Assembly: GCA_963744345.1 (NCBI GenBank) | Contig: CAVUTD010000024.1 | Location: 1 to 64,000 of the forward strand | Source: DASTFP01 sp963744345 | GTDB taxonomy: Bacteria; Verrucomicrobiota; Verrucomicrobiia; Chthoniobacterales; Terrimicrobiaceae | Length of the DNA: 64,000 nt | Reading direction: 5' to 3' | Program-made: the position numbers and the translations under genes | Shown: one piece after another, positions 18,747-26,785 of the stretch | Layout of the letters: the number at the start of each line of letters is the position of its first letter | Position numbering within the stretch: position 1 is the first letter of the stretch | Notes under the pieces: generated by a model | Told to the model about the DNA's origin: nothing | Database searches by the model: none | What the model saw: only the letters and a program-made list of their open reading frames with translations

Positions 18747-19352
18747 AGTCAAAAGTCCTCTTCGGGCAAAGCTCAAGTTTTCAGGGCGCGCCCTGGACGA
18801 GCCTGCGTGAGAATCGGCCGACAGCACTTACCGAGAAAACACCGGCTCATGAGCAAAAGTGAGTCGCGGGGCACGTAGATCTCTGAGAGCAACAGAAAGC
18901 ACGCCGGCTTACCAAGGTGCTCGAAGCTGTTCGATGAACTCGCTTTCACAAGAAGAGGAGGTTGGATTCGCGGGACGTTCGTAGTCGTCCTGATCTCAAA
19001 ACCATCAATATCATGGCTTCTTAGCAATGGAAAAATGTCGGCACCATACGCGTTACGAATGGTGACCTTGCTGCATGGTCCAGAGCATCTCTCACTGATC
19101 ATTGTCGAAGAGCGCGCTGAGACGCCGCGGTTTCGGTAGCTCTGGGGGAGCATACGCGTCCCCGCGTGTGGCGTTCGGCGTCTCGCCGAACAGAGTTTTC
19201 CTGCGGGGGCGCTCCGGCAGCTGCCCGGCAGCTGCCGGACGAGGACGCGTATGCTCCCCTGGAGCTACGCCATCTTCCGACTAGAGTGGAGAAATGGAAA
19301 CGATGCTTGACATCGATCACCGATCCCCTCATGTCGCCGCTGGAGAACAAGG
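18747..19352. other. Gap holding a large palindromic repeat
   Basis: No gene is supported. Notable content is the inverted-repeat structure at 19137-19268; open frames across it are by-products of its GC-rich symmetry. Confidence 0.6.
19137..19268. repeat. REP/MITE-like palindromic element
   Basis: Outer arms 19137-19162 and 19243-19268 are inverted repeats matching at 24 of 26 bases (GTAGCTC..GGGGAGCATACGCGTCC). Inside lie two perfect hairpins: GTTCGGCG/CGCCGAAC (19173-19191) and CCGGCAGCTG/CAGCTGCCGG (19214-19238). It sits upstream of an epimerase gene. The size, nested symmetry and GC richness fit a REP/BIME-type repeat or a small non-autonomous element. Confidence 0.75.
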
Positions 19353-20306
19353 ATGCGCATTGTCATCATCGGAGGAAGCGGACATATTGGGACGTACCTC
19401 GTGCCGCGTCTCGTCGGCGCAGAGCACGAAGTGATCAATGTTTCGCGTGCCCAGCGCGAACCGTACAAAGCTCATGCCGCCTGGCGCCTCGTCCAGCAAG
19501 TCACGGCGGATCGGTCGGCTGAGGAAGCCGCCGGTATCTTCGGTCCACGCATTCTCGAGTTGAAACCCGACGTTGTTATTGACCTGATCTGTTTCACTCT
19601 TGAAAGCGCGCAGCAACTCGTTGGCTGCCTGCAGGGGCGGGTGCAGCATTTCTTGCATTGCGGCACGATTTGGGTCCTGGGGCACAGCGTCGAGGTTCCC
19701 GCAACCGAAGAAACACCGCAACGGCCATTTGGCGATTACGGAATTCAGAAAGCCGCCATTCAGGAACACTTGTTGGATCAGGCGCGCCGATTTGGCTTTC
19801 CTGCCACCGTCCTTCAACCCGGTCACATCGTGGGACCGGGCTGGATTCCGATTAATCCCGCGGGCAATCTCGACCCCAGCGTCTTTACGCGCCTTGCCCG
19901 CGGTGAGGAAGTGACCTTACCAAATATCGGGATGGAGACGCTGCATCACGTTCACGTCGATGATGTCGCGCAATCGTTCGTCCGTGCGATGGCCAATCGA
20001 AGTGCGAGCCTTGGCGAAGCCTTTCACGCCGTTTCGCCGGCTGCGCTTACTCTGCGAGGTTATGCAGAAAGCGTCGCTGGTTGGTTCGGGCGGCCGGCAA
20101 ACTTGAAATTTCTCCCGTGGAATGAATGGCGAGAGGCCGTCACCGAAGAACTCGCCGAACTAACATGGGACCACATCGCCCACAGCCCCAACGCCAGCAT
20201 CGCCAAGGCGAAGCGCCTCTTGGATTATCGTCCGCGATTTGGCTCCCTTCAGGCGATCCACGAAGCCGTGGAGGCGTTAATTCAAAAGGGTATCGTCCAG
20301 ACTTGA
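19353..20306 (+). CDS. NAD-dependent epimerase/dehydratase (SDR family)
   Basis: 317 residues. The start MRIVIIGGSGHIGTYLVPRL holds the Rossmann Gly motif (GGSGHIG). The active-site pair Tyr-x3-Lys is in DYGIQKAAIQ, and the substrate/NAD region includes VLQPGHIVGPGW and HHVHVDDVAQSF. It belongs to the extended short-chain dehydrogenases that act on nucleotide sugars or related compounds; the exact substrate cannot be told. Cytoplasmic. It stands alone, about 80 bases ahead of the CsbD gene on the same strand. Confidence 0.8.
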   Translation: MRIVIIGGSGHIGTYLVPRLVGAEHEVINVSRAQREPYKAHAAWRLVQQVTADRSAEEAAGIFGPRILELKPDVVIDLICFTLESAQQLVGCLQGRVQHFLHCGTIWVLGHSVEVPATEETPQRPFGDYGIQKAAIQEHLLDQARRFGFPATVLQPGHIVGPGWIPINPAGNLDPSVFTRLARGEEVTLPNIGMETLHHVHVDDVAQSFVRAMANRSASLGEAFHAVSPAALTLRGYAESVAGWFGRPANLKFLPWNEWREAVTEELAELTWDHIAHSPNASIAKAKRLLDYRPRFGSLQAIHEAVEALIQKGIVQT

Positions 20307-20382
20307 CTCCTGCTAAATGCACTTCGTCTCGCTTGATCCCCTCGAGAATTCAGCGATTAACTTACCGGGCTCTGACGAGAGT

Positions 20383-20700
20383 ATGACTAGACTCCAAATC
20401 AAAGGCAGCTGGAACGAGATCAAAGGAAAGCTCAAGCAGAGATATGCGGAACTGACCGACGATGACCTGACATTCGCCGAGGGCAAAGAAGACGAGTTGC
20501 TCGGCCGGCTGCAACAACGCCTTGGCAAGAGCTCGGCAGAGATTCAGCAAGAAATCGCACTTATCGAGGAACCTGAAACCGTCGAAGATGATAGCCTGCG
20601 GGGTGCCTCTACTGAAGCCAGCGCCGTGACCGAGGCAGATAAGTCGATCGGAAAGTTAAAAAAGCTCGAAGAGGACGTGCACCGAGGATTCGGCAGCTGA
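20383..20700 (+). CDS. CsbD-family stress protein
   Basis: 105 residues from the ATG at 20383, chosen because the family's start (MTRLQIKGSWNEIKGKLKQR) falls exactly there. The CsbD domain covers about 1-60 (YAELTDDDLTFAEGKEDELL-GRLQQRLGKS). An acidic, low-complexity tail of about 45 residues follows. CsbD proteins are small cytoplasmic proteins induced by general stress; no biochemical role is settled. Confidence 0.8.
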   Translation: MTRLQIKGSWNEIKGKLKQRYAELTDDDLTFAEGKEDELLGRLQQRLGKSSAEIQQEIALIEEPETVEDDSLRGASTEASAVTEADKSIGKLKKLEEDVHRGFGS

Positions 20701-21005
20701 TCAAGGGACTTGAAGGTTCGTTCAACGATCGTCGTTATCACGGCGGACGAAAAGGCTAAACCGACTTTTTTACGTTCACTCTGAGCAACTACGATCTCCC
20801 ATCGGGATGCTCGCGTCGCCAGAGCAAGACAAAATTCAAGTCGGTCATGCGCCCCATTAGGGGCGCACCTGAACTGATCGAGCGAGTCCCCCAAGGCAAG
20901 ATAATTTGTTGCAAGCTCGCCGTGGCGAAGTTTTTGACCAAGAAGTTTTAAGAAAGCCCAAGGATGGCCGGAATAGTTTACCGGACCTTAATTCCCAGAA
21001 CCGTT
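20701..21005. other. Gap with one strong hairpin
   Basis: No gene. GCGCCCC (20849-20855) pairs with GGGGCGC (20860-20866) over a 4-base loop. No T run follows on either side, so it is not a standard terminator. Confidence 0.4.
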
Positions 21006-21332
21006 TCAGCCTAAGCCTCCCAGCCCTGACAAGTTCGCCGAAGCTGGCGATCCGTAACTTGTGCTTTCACCCACAGCGACTCCGGCGAGTAAATCCGGAT
21101 CATAGGTGATAAGCATTACGTAAACATCACCGAGATTGCTTCCGAAGGCATTGGCGCCAGGCATGCTGAAGACCGTTCCGTGACAACACAAGCGTATCCG
21201 ATCGTTAAAAAATGGGGATTTTAGAATCCAACGCTCACACGCCTGAGACCGCTTCTTGAAAGCCAACGCTGCCGCGCCAGTAAGCTGAATCGCGTTGTTG
21301 CTGCAAATACGTTTAAGCCGCAGGTGTGTCAT
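21006..21332 (-). CDS. Hypothetical protein coupled to the DUF5069 gene
   Basis: Up to 108 residues. Its ATG overlaps the stop of the DUF5069 gene (ATGA), a sign of translational coupling. The start MTHLRLKRICSNNAIQLTGA and a later part VYVMLITYDPDLLAGVAVGE show no recognised domain, and the end is Gly/Ser-rich. It may be a real small protein or a chance frame. Confidence 0.35.
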   Translation of the reverse strand: MTHLRLKRICSNNAIQLTGAAALAFKKRSQACERWILKSPFFNDRIRLCCHGTVFSMPGANAFGSNLGDVYVMLITYDPDLLAGVAVGESTSYGSPASANLSGLGGLG

Positions 21333-21748
21333 GATTCATCCGCGCGGTGAAACTCGAATGCCGTCTGAATGTCGTCGCGGTGGGCGAAGCCTCGTAACCG
21401 CTTGGCCTCCGCTACGACGGCGCTACTACTGTCGCGCCAACCTCGCTTTACCATGAAGTCGTTCCAAATCTCGATCTCCTCCCCATCGGGCCGGCGACCA
21501 TGCTCAAAGCACCAAGACAGGATCTCCTCGTCAGTGCCTCCGCGAAGCACGCGCTCGACGAGTGCCTCATATTCAACGGCAAGAAAGCGTGTGCAGCGTG
21601 CGTCAAACCAAGTCCACACCTTCGTGCCAAGATTGTAGCCTTCCGGCAGTCGGCGGGAAGCGTGCAGGCGAATCTTGTCGAGCATCCGTCCGAAATAGAC
21701 GATACCGCCGACTTCTTCGTATGGGCTTCGTAAACCAGGAACTTTCAT
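21329..21748 (-). CDS. DUF5069 domain protein
   Basis: 139 residues. The start MKVPGLRSPYEEVGGIVYFG and the block RMLDKIRLHASRRLPEGYN are characteristic of DUF5069, as is GGTDEEILSWCFEHGRRPD and the Trp-rich IWNDFMVKRGW. The family is found mostly in Verrucomicrobiota and Planctomycetota, which helps place the organism. No function is known. Confidence 0.8.
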   Translation of the reverse strand: MKVPGLRSPYEEVGGIVYFGRMLDKIRLHASRRLPEGYNLGTKVWTWFDARCTRFLAVEYEALVERVLRGGTDEEILSWCFEHGRRPDGEEIEIWNDFMVKRGWRDSSSAVVAEAKRLRGFAHRDDIQTAFEFHRADES

Positions 21749-22021
21749 AAACGTGATACTGCGTGTGCCGCCTCTGACCTTAGAGCTGCCAGAATGAAGG
21801 AGGCCGGGACCGCTTAGAGGAAAGGTTGGTGTGTTTCATGATAAAAGGGTCACGGGTTAGTGCTGGAATGCCGATATCGATGGAGAGACGTTCGAGGGCG
21901 TGCGCAAGTCCAGGCGGAAATTAGAACAAGCGTTCGAACAAGAGCCTCGAACGGTTAAAAAAAAGAGCAACAATCAAAGAAGCCCGAATGACGGCTGACC
22001 AGCCTTAAGCAGTCATCCTTA

Positions 22022-22528
22022 TTGACTACCATGTTTGCGCTTCGAAAGGATCAGTTAGATTGGGAGGTTGTCGGAAAGTGGAATACCAAGGACTATGACT
22101 TTGGCTACGACGTAACTCTGAAACGGACGCAGACCTTCCGTATAGTCAATAACATAGCTTACGAATGTTGGCCGAAGCGATACAAGGTATTTCACCAGTA
22201 TGTAGTAAAAGGACGAGAATTGCTGATTTACTCCCGCCGACTCGATGCAACGGACAACGAGCTTGATGGAAAAAACATCTTCTCCCTAGATGAACTCTCG
22301 ATACGCACCGAGCAGGTTTTGTGGCGACGTGAGCAATCTCTTTGGCCCTTTGAGCGTGCTAAAATCGTCGGAGAGCAATTCTTTTCTTCCAAGGAGTATC
22401 GACTCCCTGCATTTATTTTGCTTTATCACACGCGTTTATTTACCTTTGAGAGTGATTGGAAAGAGGTCCTCGGCTTCAGTCGCACACTGAAAGAGCGAAT
22501 TGCGGATATAGCTCGTTATTATGCATGA
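22022..22528 (+). CDS. Hypothetical protein, no family recognised
   Basis: 168 residues, lower in GC than its neighbours. It starts MTTMFALRKDQLDWEVVGKW and is rich in aromatic and charged residues (WNTKDYDFGYDVTLKRTQTF). No signal peptide or membrane segment. It stands between the DUF5069 gene and the defence-like operon, on the opposite strand to both. The lower GC suggests recent arrival, possibly with the defence genes. Confidence 0.45.
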   Translation: MTTMFALRKDQLDWEVVGKWNTKDYDFGYDVTLKRTQTFRIVNNIAYECWPKRYKVFHQYVVKGRELLIYSRRLDATDNELDGKNIFSLDELSIRTEQVLWRREQSLWPFERAKIVGEQFFSSKEYRLPAFILLYHTRLFTFESDWKEVLGFSRTLKERIADIARYYA

Positions 22529-22849
22529 AAACCCCCTTACCGGTCATCCTGACGCAATTGCGCCCTATCGAATAAGCCTTCCTTGCGCCGTTTTTCATGC
22601 CGGAACTTTTCCATAGCGAACACACCTTGGAGAAGGCGCATTCAAATCCTTCTTGTAAAGCGGCTCTCCTGGTATCATCTCCACCGAGCCAGCGCTTGAA
22701 TGCATTCTCCCGTTTGACATAGTTTCGGGATGAAAGCTTAGACTGAGGTTTCCACTTCGCCCGATGTTTCCCCGCGGCCTTTTCACAGAGAAGCGTGATT
22801 CGGAATTCGATCTAATAGACTGTGGCTCCCTATCCGCTTTTTGTTCCCG
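22529..22849. other. Gap without gene
   Basis: Nothing convincing on either strand. It follows the presumed 3' cut of the HsdR-like remnant. Confidence 0.4.
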
Positions 22850-23385
22850 CTAATCAGGCGTCAGCTCACCATTCAGGAGGAGAGTTTCAACCTCGGGTGC
22901 CGAACTCCGCTTCAGCTTGATGATGCCAATGGAAATGCCGTTCAGGTAAAGGAAGAGGTTGGGGCGTCGCTCGTCGCCGCCGCGCAAGGTGACCTCGTCG
23001 GCGAAGGCGAAGTCATCTTTCTCCGGGTGCTCCAATCCACCAGATGCAACCTGTCGTGCGGCTTCCGGCGGCGATTTGCACCGACACGCCGTAGCACCAG
23101 TGGTAGATGCGCAGGTTCGCTTGATAAAGGGTGACGCCGGGTGGCGTCTGCGACGGTCATCAGCTTTTGCAAGGCGGCGGAAATGTGTGCCTCAGAATAG
23201 CCGGGCCGCTTCGGGTTCGCCCGAAGAAATTCCGCCTCGATGTAGCGGTTGTTCTCCGGCTTGTTCCACTCGTCGAGTTAATCGTATCCGAGGCAATCGG
23301 GGCGCTCGGTGTCCGTGAACACGGCAATTACGCGGTTCTGCGTCCTGCGTTCGGAGCGGAGTTGTTCAAGCCTGGGATTGTTCAG
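22850..23385 (-). pseudogene. Type I restriction HsdR-like N-terminal remnant
   Basis: N-terminal nuclease part of a type I restriction R subunit, in pieces. In order: LNNPRLEQLRSERRTQNRVI overlapping the end of the DUF262 gene, WNKPENNRYIEAEFLRANPK, SEAHISAALQKLMTVADAT, EHPEKDDFAFADEVTLRGG, and PNLFLYLNGISIGIIKLKR, which holds the PD-(D/E)xK end (Gly-x-Ile-x-Lys in place of the usual IELK). One in-frame stop and about three frame changes. The helicase motor (normally about 700 residues more) is missing, so the gene is truncated at about 22850. It was the third gene of the operon. Confidence 0.65.
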
Positions 23386-25327
23386 CTAAGATTTCCGTCT
23401 CTACATATGTGCGAAAATCATCTATTGTGGTGAAGCACCGAAAGCCACATCGACTGGCGAATGCCAGAGTTTCATTGCTCTCGTTGATTAGGACTGCCAC
23501 CGCCTGGCTGAGTTCCTCCTGAATGCCATTCGGCCACGCCAAGTCGAAGACCGCCTTTTGCTCCCCGGTGGTCGCGTCGGCAAAATCATAAGCCAGCGTT
23601 CCACGCGGTAAACCTTGCGCCTCCATCCACTCGTTGACGGTTTCGAGTTGCTCTTCCTCCTCCTCGCTGCCGATGCCACCAGTCGCCGCAGCGACAACAG
23701 GAACCACCGCCGTCGGACCGGCCAGCCACTTGGTGTCACCATGCAGCAGGTCTTCCATGCGCCGATTCAATTCAGCGGCTAGAAGCACCTTTCTGGCTTC
23801 GAGGAAGGCACGGAAGTTCTCCACCTTCCAGAGGGCCGGGTCAGTGGGAATCCACTGCGATGCCAATGCTCCCGGATGTGCCTCCTCGACGGCCGGAAAA
23901 TATTCTTCGGGCAGACGGTCGCTGATGTCGAGATTCGTGTCCCTGGTCAGGAAACAGAAATTCGCCAGGGCATTGACTTCCGGTCGTTTGAAATTGCGCT
24001 TGTAGAGTTGGGCCTTTGGGAAGATGTGATGCACCTCCAGTCGGCTCATTTTGCCCAGCAGGTTGGACTTGAGCGGAATGCCCGTATCCCAGTCTCGCGA
24101 CTCGCCCATCCGAGTCAGCAGATAGAGCACAAAATAGAACCGTGCGCCGAGGCTCCATCCGGTGAAGTGTCCCGACTCGACCCGAAGGCCGCCGTGCCAC
24201 AGGCGCAATTGCTCCACCAGCTTGTCCAACCTCACGTCCTCGCCTTCCAGCGCCGCCAAATCCTGGTCAATCAACGCTTCCGTGGAACCCGAGAAGCGGC
24301 CCCACATGCCGACCTGCAAAAACCAGAACAGCAACATGTCGCGTTCCTTCTCGGGCATCGGCCCTTTGCGCTTGTCAAGGTAGCGCACCATCACCGGCAC
24401 ACCGAACCGGCCAAAGAAGACCTGATCATGATCCAAGCCCAACCGGCCTCCGATAAGATTCAGGCTGGTGTCGATGTGCTTGGTAGCTCGGTTAAGGCCG
24501 TCTTGAATCTCCTCGGCACTCTTCTCGTGAAGGAATTGGAACTTGGCCTCGCCAGTCAGGATTGTGTTTACCGAGCGGAGCAGCCAATCCAGATTGAAGT
24601 GGTAACCGGCCTTGGCCCATTCCTTCAACTTGGCCTTCATGGTGTCTCGGGCCTCAGGCCAATCGACGCAAATCTTGGCCAGCGCCAAGTCGCCCTTTGA
24701 GAGCTTTGTGCCGCCGCTGTTCACCTGATTGAAGATGTCCACGACCACGTCCAGCGTCTTGTCAGCGCCGGTGACTTCTTCGACGTGAAGATCCACATCC
24801 GTGATGCCGAGCAGGAGACTGAGCTTGCCGACGTATTCGCCAACCTTCGCCACCTGCTGCGCGCTCAGTTGAGTCACGGACTCACCCAATCCGGTGCTTC
24901 CCCTCTTCATCAGCTCCGTAACGTCAATCCAGAGCGGGTCGTCCCTCATCTTTACAGGCTGGTAGAACTCGAAGGACTCAGTATCGAGGTGGAAGCGCAG
25001 CCCGGTGAATGCTTTGGTGTTCCCGTCGAAGAACTTGGGCGGCTTGCCCCGCACCACACCGTAGAGCGAGGTCATGCGCTGCTGCCCGTCGAGCAGGAGC
25101 TTCACCACTCCAGCGGCCAGCGGGCTCTCACCGCGTTGCGTCGCCGTCCTGGACTCCGTGGCCCAGACCAGCAGCCCGCCCACCGGATGGCGCAGGTAGA
25201 GGGAGGTGAACAGTTTTCTGACCTGGTCGCTGTTCCACACATAGCCGCGTTGGAACTCGGGCAGAGCCATGTGGCCACTGTCGATGTGATCGAGGATGGT
25301 TGAGATTTTCATAAAGATCGGGTCCAT
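23366..25327 (-). CDS. DUF262/HNH protein, GmrSD-like type IV restriction enzyme
   Basis: 653 residues; the start may be the Met at residue 6 (MKISTILDHIDSG). The DUF262 domain is at the front: PEFQRGYVWNSDQVRKL and the nucleotide-binding DGQQRMTSLYGVV motif. A ParB-like core continues to about 330 (DIFNQVNSGGTKLSKGDLAL). An HNH/DUF1524-type nuclease motif, SRLEVHHIFPKAQLYK with NALANFCFL downstream, is at about 430-470. GmrSD enzymes cut DNA with modified cytosines in an NTP-dependent way. The start overlaps the DUF429 gene by 19 bases and the end overlaps the HsdR remnant, so the three form one operon. Confidence 0.8.
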   Translation of the reverse strand: MDPIFMKISTILDHIDSGHMALPEFQRGYVWNSDQVRKLFTSLYLRHPVGGLLVWATESRTATQRGESPLAAGVVKLLLDGQQRMTSLYGVVRGKPPKFFDGNTKAFTGLRFHLDTESFEFYQPVKMRDDPLWIDVTELMKRGSTGLGESVTQLSAQQVAKVGEYVGKLSLLLGITDVDLHVEEVTGADKTLDVVVDIFNQVNSGGTKLSKGDLALAKICVDWPEARDTMKAKLKEWAKAGYHFNLDWLLRSVNTILTGEAKFQFLHEKSAEEIQDGLNRATKHIDTSLNLIGGRLGLDHDQVFFGRFGVPVMVRYLDKRKGPMPEKERDMLLFWFLQVGMWGRFSGSTEALIDQDLAALEGEDVRLDKLVEQLRLWHGGLRVESGHFTGWSLGARFYFVLYLLTRMGESRDWDTGIPLKSNLLGKMSRLEVHHIFPKAQLYKRNFKRPEVNALANFCFLTRDTNLDISDRLPEEYFPAVEEAHPGALASQWIPTDPALWKVENFRAFLEARKVLLAAELNRRMEDLLHGDTKWLAGPTAVVPVVAAATGGIGSEEEEEQLETVNEWMEAQGLPRGTLAYDFADATTGEQKAVFDLAWPNGIQEELSQAVAVLINESNETLAFASRCGFRCFTTIDDFRTYVETEILAEQSQA

Positions 25328-26292
25328 CCGGCGAGGAGTTTCTGCAATGCTCCCGGGCCGATGATGTGACCATCGTCTGGATTTTCCGGATCATACCAGA
25401 CGTGTGCAATGCCATTCGCATAGCTCAATGCAGTGGCGAGACAGATGGCAGAATCGACCACATCGTCCAAAAGCTTGCCTCCCCTGTAATTCCCATCTTT
25501 GCCCCAACCTTTCCGCTGCAACATCCAGGAGATTAATTCTTGGATCGTTGTCGGCCAAGAGTTTGGCAAACCGGTCAGGTGCTTGAATGAGCTTAGCAAT
25601 ACACCCGCGACCAAAGTCTCAACATCACTCGCCGAAAGCAGCTTCCCTTGCTGCTTCTTGTAGGATTTGATCGCGGTGCCTGAGGTATGCGCCGGGTAAC
25701 CCCCGAGACGTTTGGCCGCCCAGATCGCCTCTGCGGGAAAGCACTCAATGATCAATCTGGGATGGTCAGTAAATCTGGTGCTCCAGCGCTGCATGTTCAA
25801 CTCCCTCTCCAGCTTGGTGACAAGCAACTGCACACGAGGAGCCAGCGGCATACCTGGCTGGATCGTCGGATGCCAGTTCTTGGCACCTCCCATTGCCAGG
25901 TCTATGAACTGGCGGCCGACCCCCAGCCTGTCTTCACAGAATCGACGCACCTTTTGTCTGCCCTTTGGAATGGCGCGGACACCCGACAAAGGAGCATCAA
26001 TCGCTAGAACGACATGTAATCTATTGCCGTGCGGCTCGATGACGTTCCTAATCTCGCCGAAGATCTGTTCCGCGTTCCGATCACGCTCATGGAGCTTTAG
26101 CGGATGAATATGCACGGCGAGATTATTAGCCAACGGATCGGAAATCGCCGAGACTAGGCAATCGTATTGAGTATCCGGTCTTCCCTTCGTCCCACCGAAC
26201 CAGGCCATGTCCAATCCAATGCACAGACAAGGACGATTAGACTGACGGCCGGCAGCGGTCGGGAGAAACGTGCTGACGCAACGCGAACTCAT
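25309..26292 (-). CDS. DUF429 predicted RNase H-fold nuclease
   Basis: 327 residues. The DUF429 acidic motifs are present: CIGLDMAWFGG (first Asp), VLAIDAPLSG (second), LIIECFPAEAIW (Glu) and KLLDDVVDSAICLATAL (Asp pair). This layout fits an RNase H-like nuclease fold. It is the first gene of the operon and overlaps the DUF262 gene by 19 bases. No promoter is obvious in the 490-base gap upstream. The pairing with a GmrSD-like gene suggests a defence role, but no activity is established. Confidence 0.7.
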   Translation of the reverse strand: MSSRCVSTFLPTAAGRQSNRPCLCIGLDMAWFGGTKGRPDTQYDCLVSAISDPLANNLAVHIHPLKLHERDRNAEQIFGEIRNVIEPHGNRLHVVLAIDAPLSGVRAIPKGRQKVRRFCEDRLGVGRQFIDLAMGGAKNWHPTIQPGMPLAPRVQLLVTKLERELNMQRWSTRFTDHPRLIIECFPAEAIWAAKRLGGYPAHTSGTAIKSYKKQQGKLLSASDVETLVAGVLLSSFKHLTGLPNSWPTTIQELISWMLQRKGWGKDGNYRGGKLLDDVVDSAICLATALSYANGIAHVWYDPENPDDGHIIGPGALQKLLAGWTRSL

Positions 26293-26785
26293 ATCAGCCG
26301 CGCCCTTCCGGTGAGGAGTTCCTGCAGCATGGCCTGCTTGAGGGCATAACCTGATATTCGCATGGCCGAGTCAAGTGAATCCGAACTTCCCGGCTTGCAT
26401 AATCTTTGTCTTTCCAAAAGTTGCGAAACCTAGGCACAAGTTTCGAGTCGAGGCGGAATTAACTAAGGCGCATTGAAGGAGTGCGCCGACTTGGACAACC
26501 GATCTGAACTCGCGACGTGCAGTTCAACATCGAGCAAAAATCCTGTCGGCCCTGACGCCAACAGCAAAGGCTTGCTACCCTCATTCGATGGTGCGAGGAA
26601 TCGGGCAGCAATTATGGCAAGACACTTGCACTAACACTTGCTGTCCACGTGCACGCGGCATCGGGTTGAGTGGCCTTTCGCCGAACAGAATGGCCCGCAA
26701 ATGGCCCACCGCTTGTTTCGCCGGCCTCGCTATCGACCATGCACGGTTGTGCTGACCCGTGAGGGTCTTTCGTTTTGGCTAATCT
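26293..26785. other. Gap with a 12-bp match to the tRNA-Ser repeat core
   Basis: No gene. Position 26441-26452 reads TTTCGAGTCGAG, identical to one end of the 41-bp repeats (the anticodon-loop end). It stands about 150 bases upstream of the defence-like operon. Confidence 0.45.

Noticed and set aside
19102..19284. 60-residue frame across the palindrome
   Set aside because: Produced by the symmetric GC-rich repeat; reads open on both strands for that reason.
23876..24700. 274-residue plus-strand frame
   Set aside because: Antisense to the DUF262 gene; no domain of its own.
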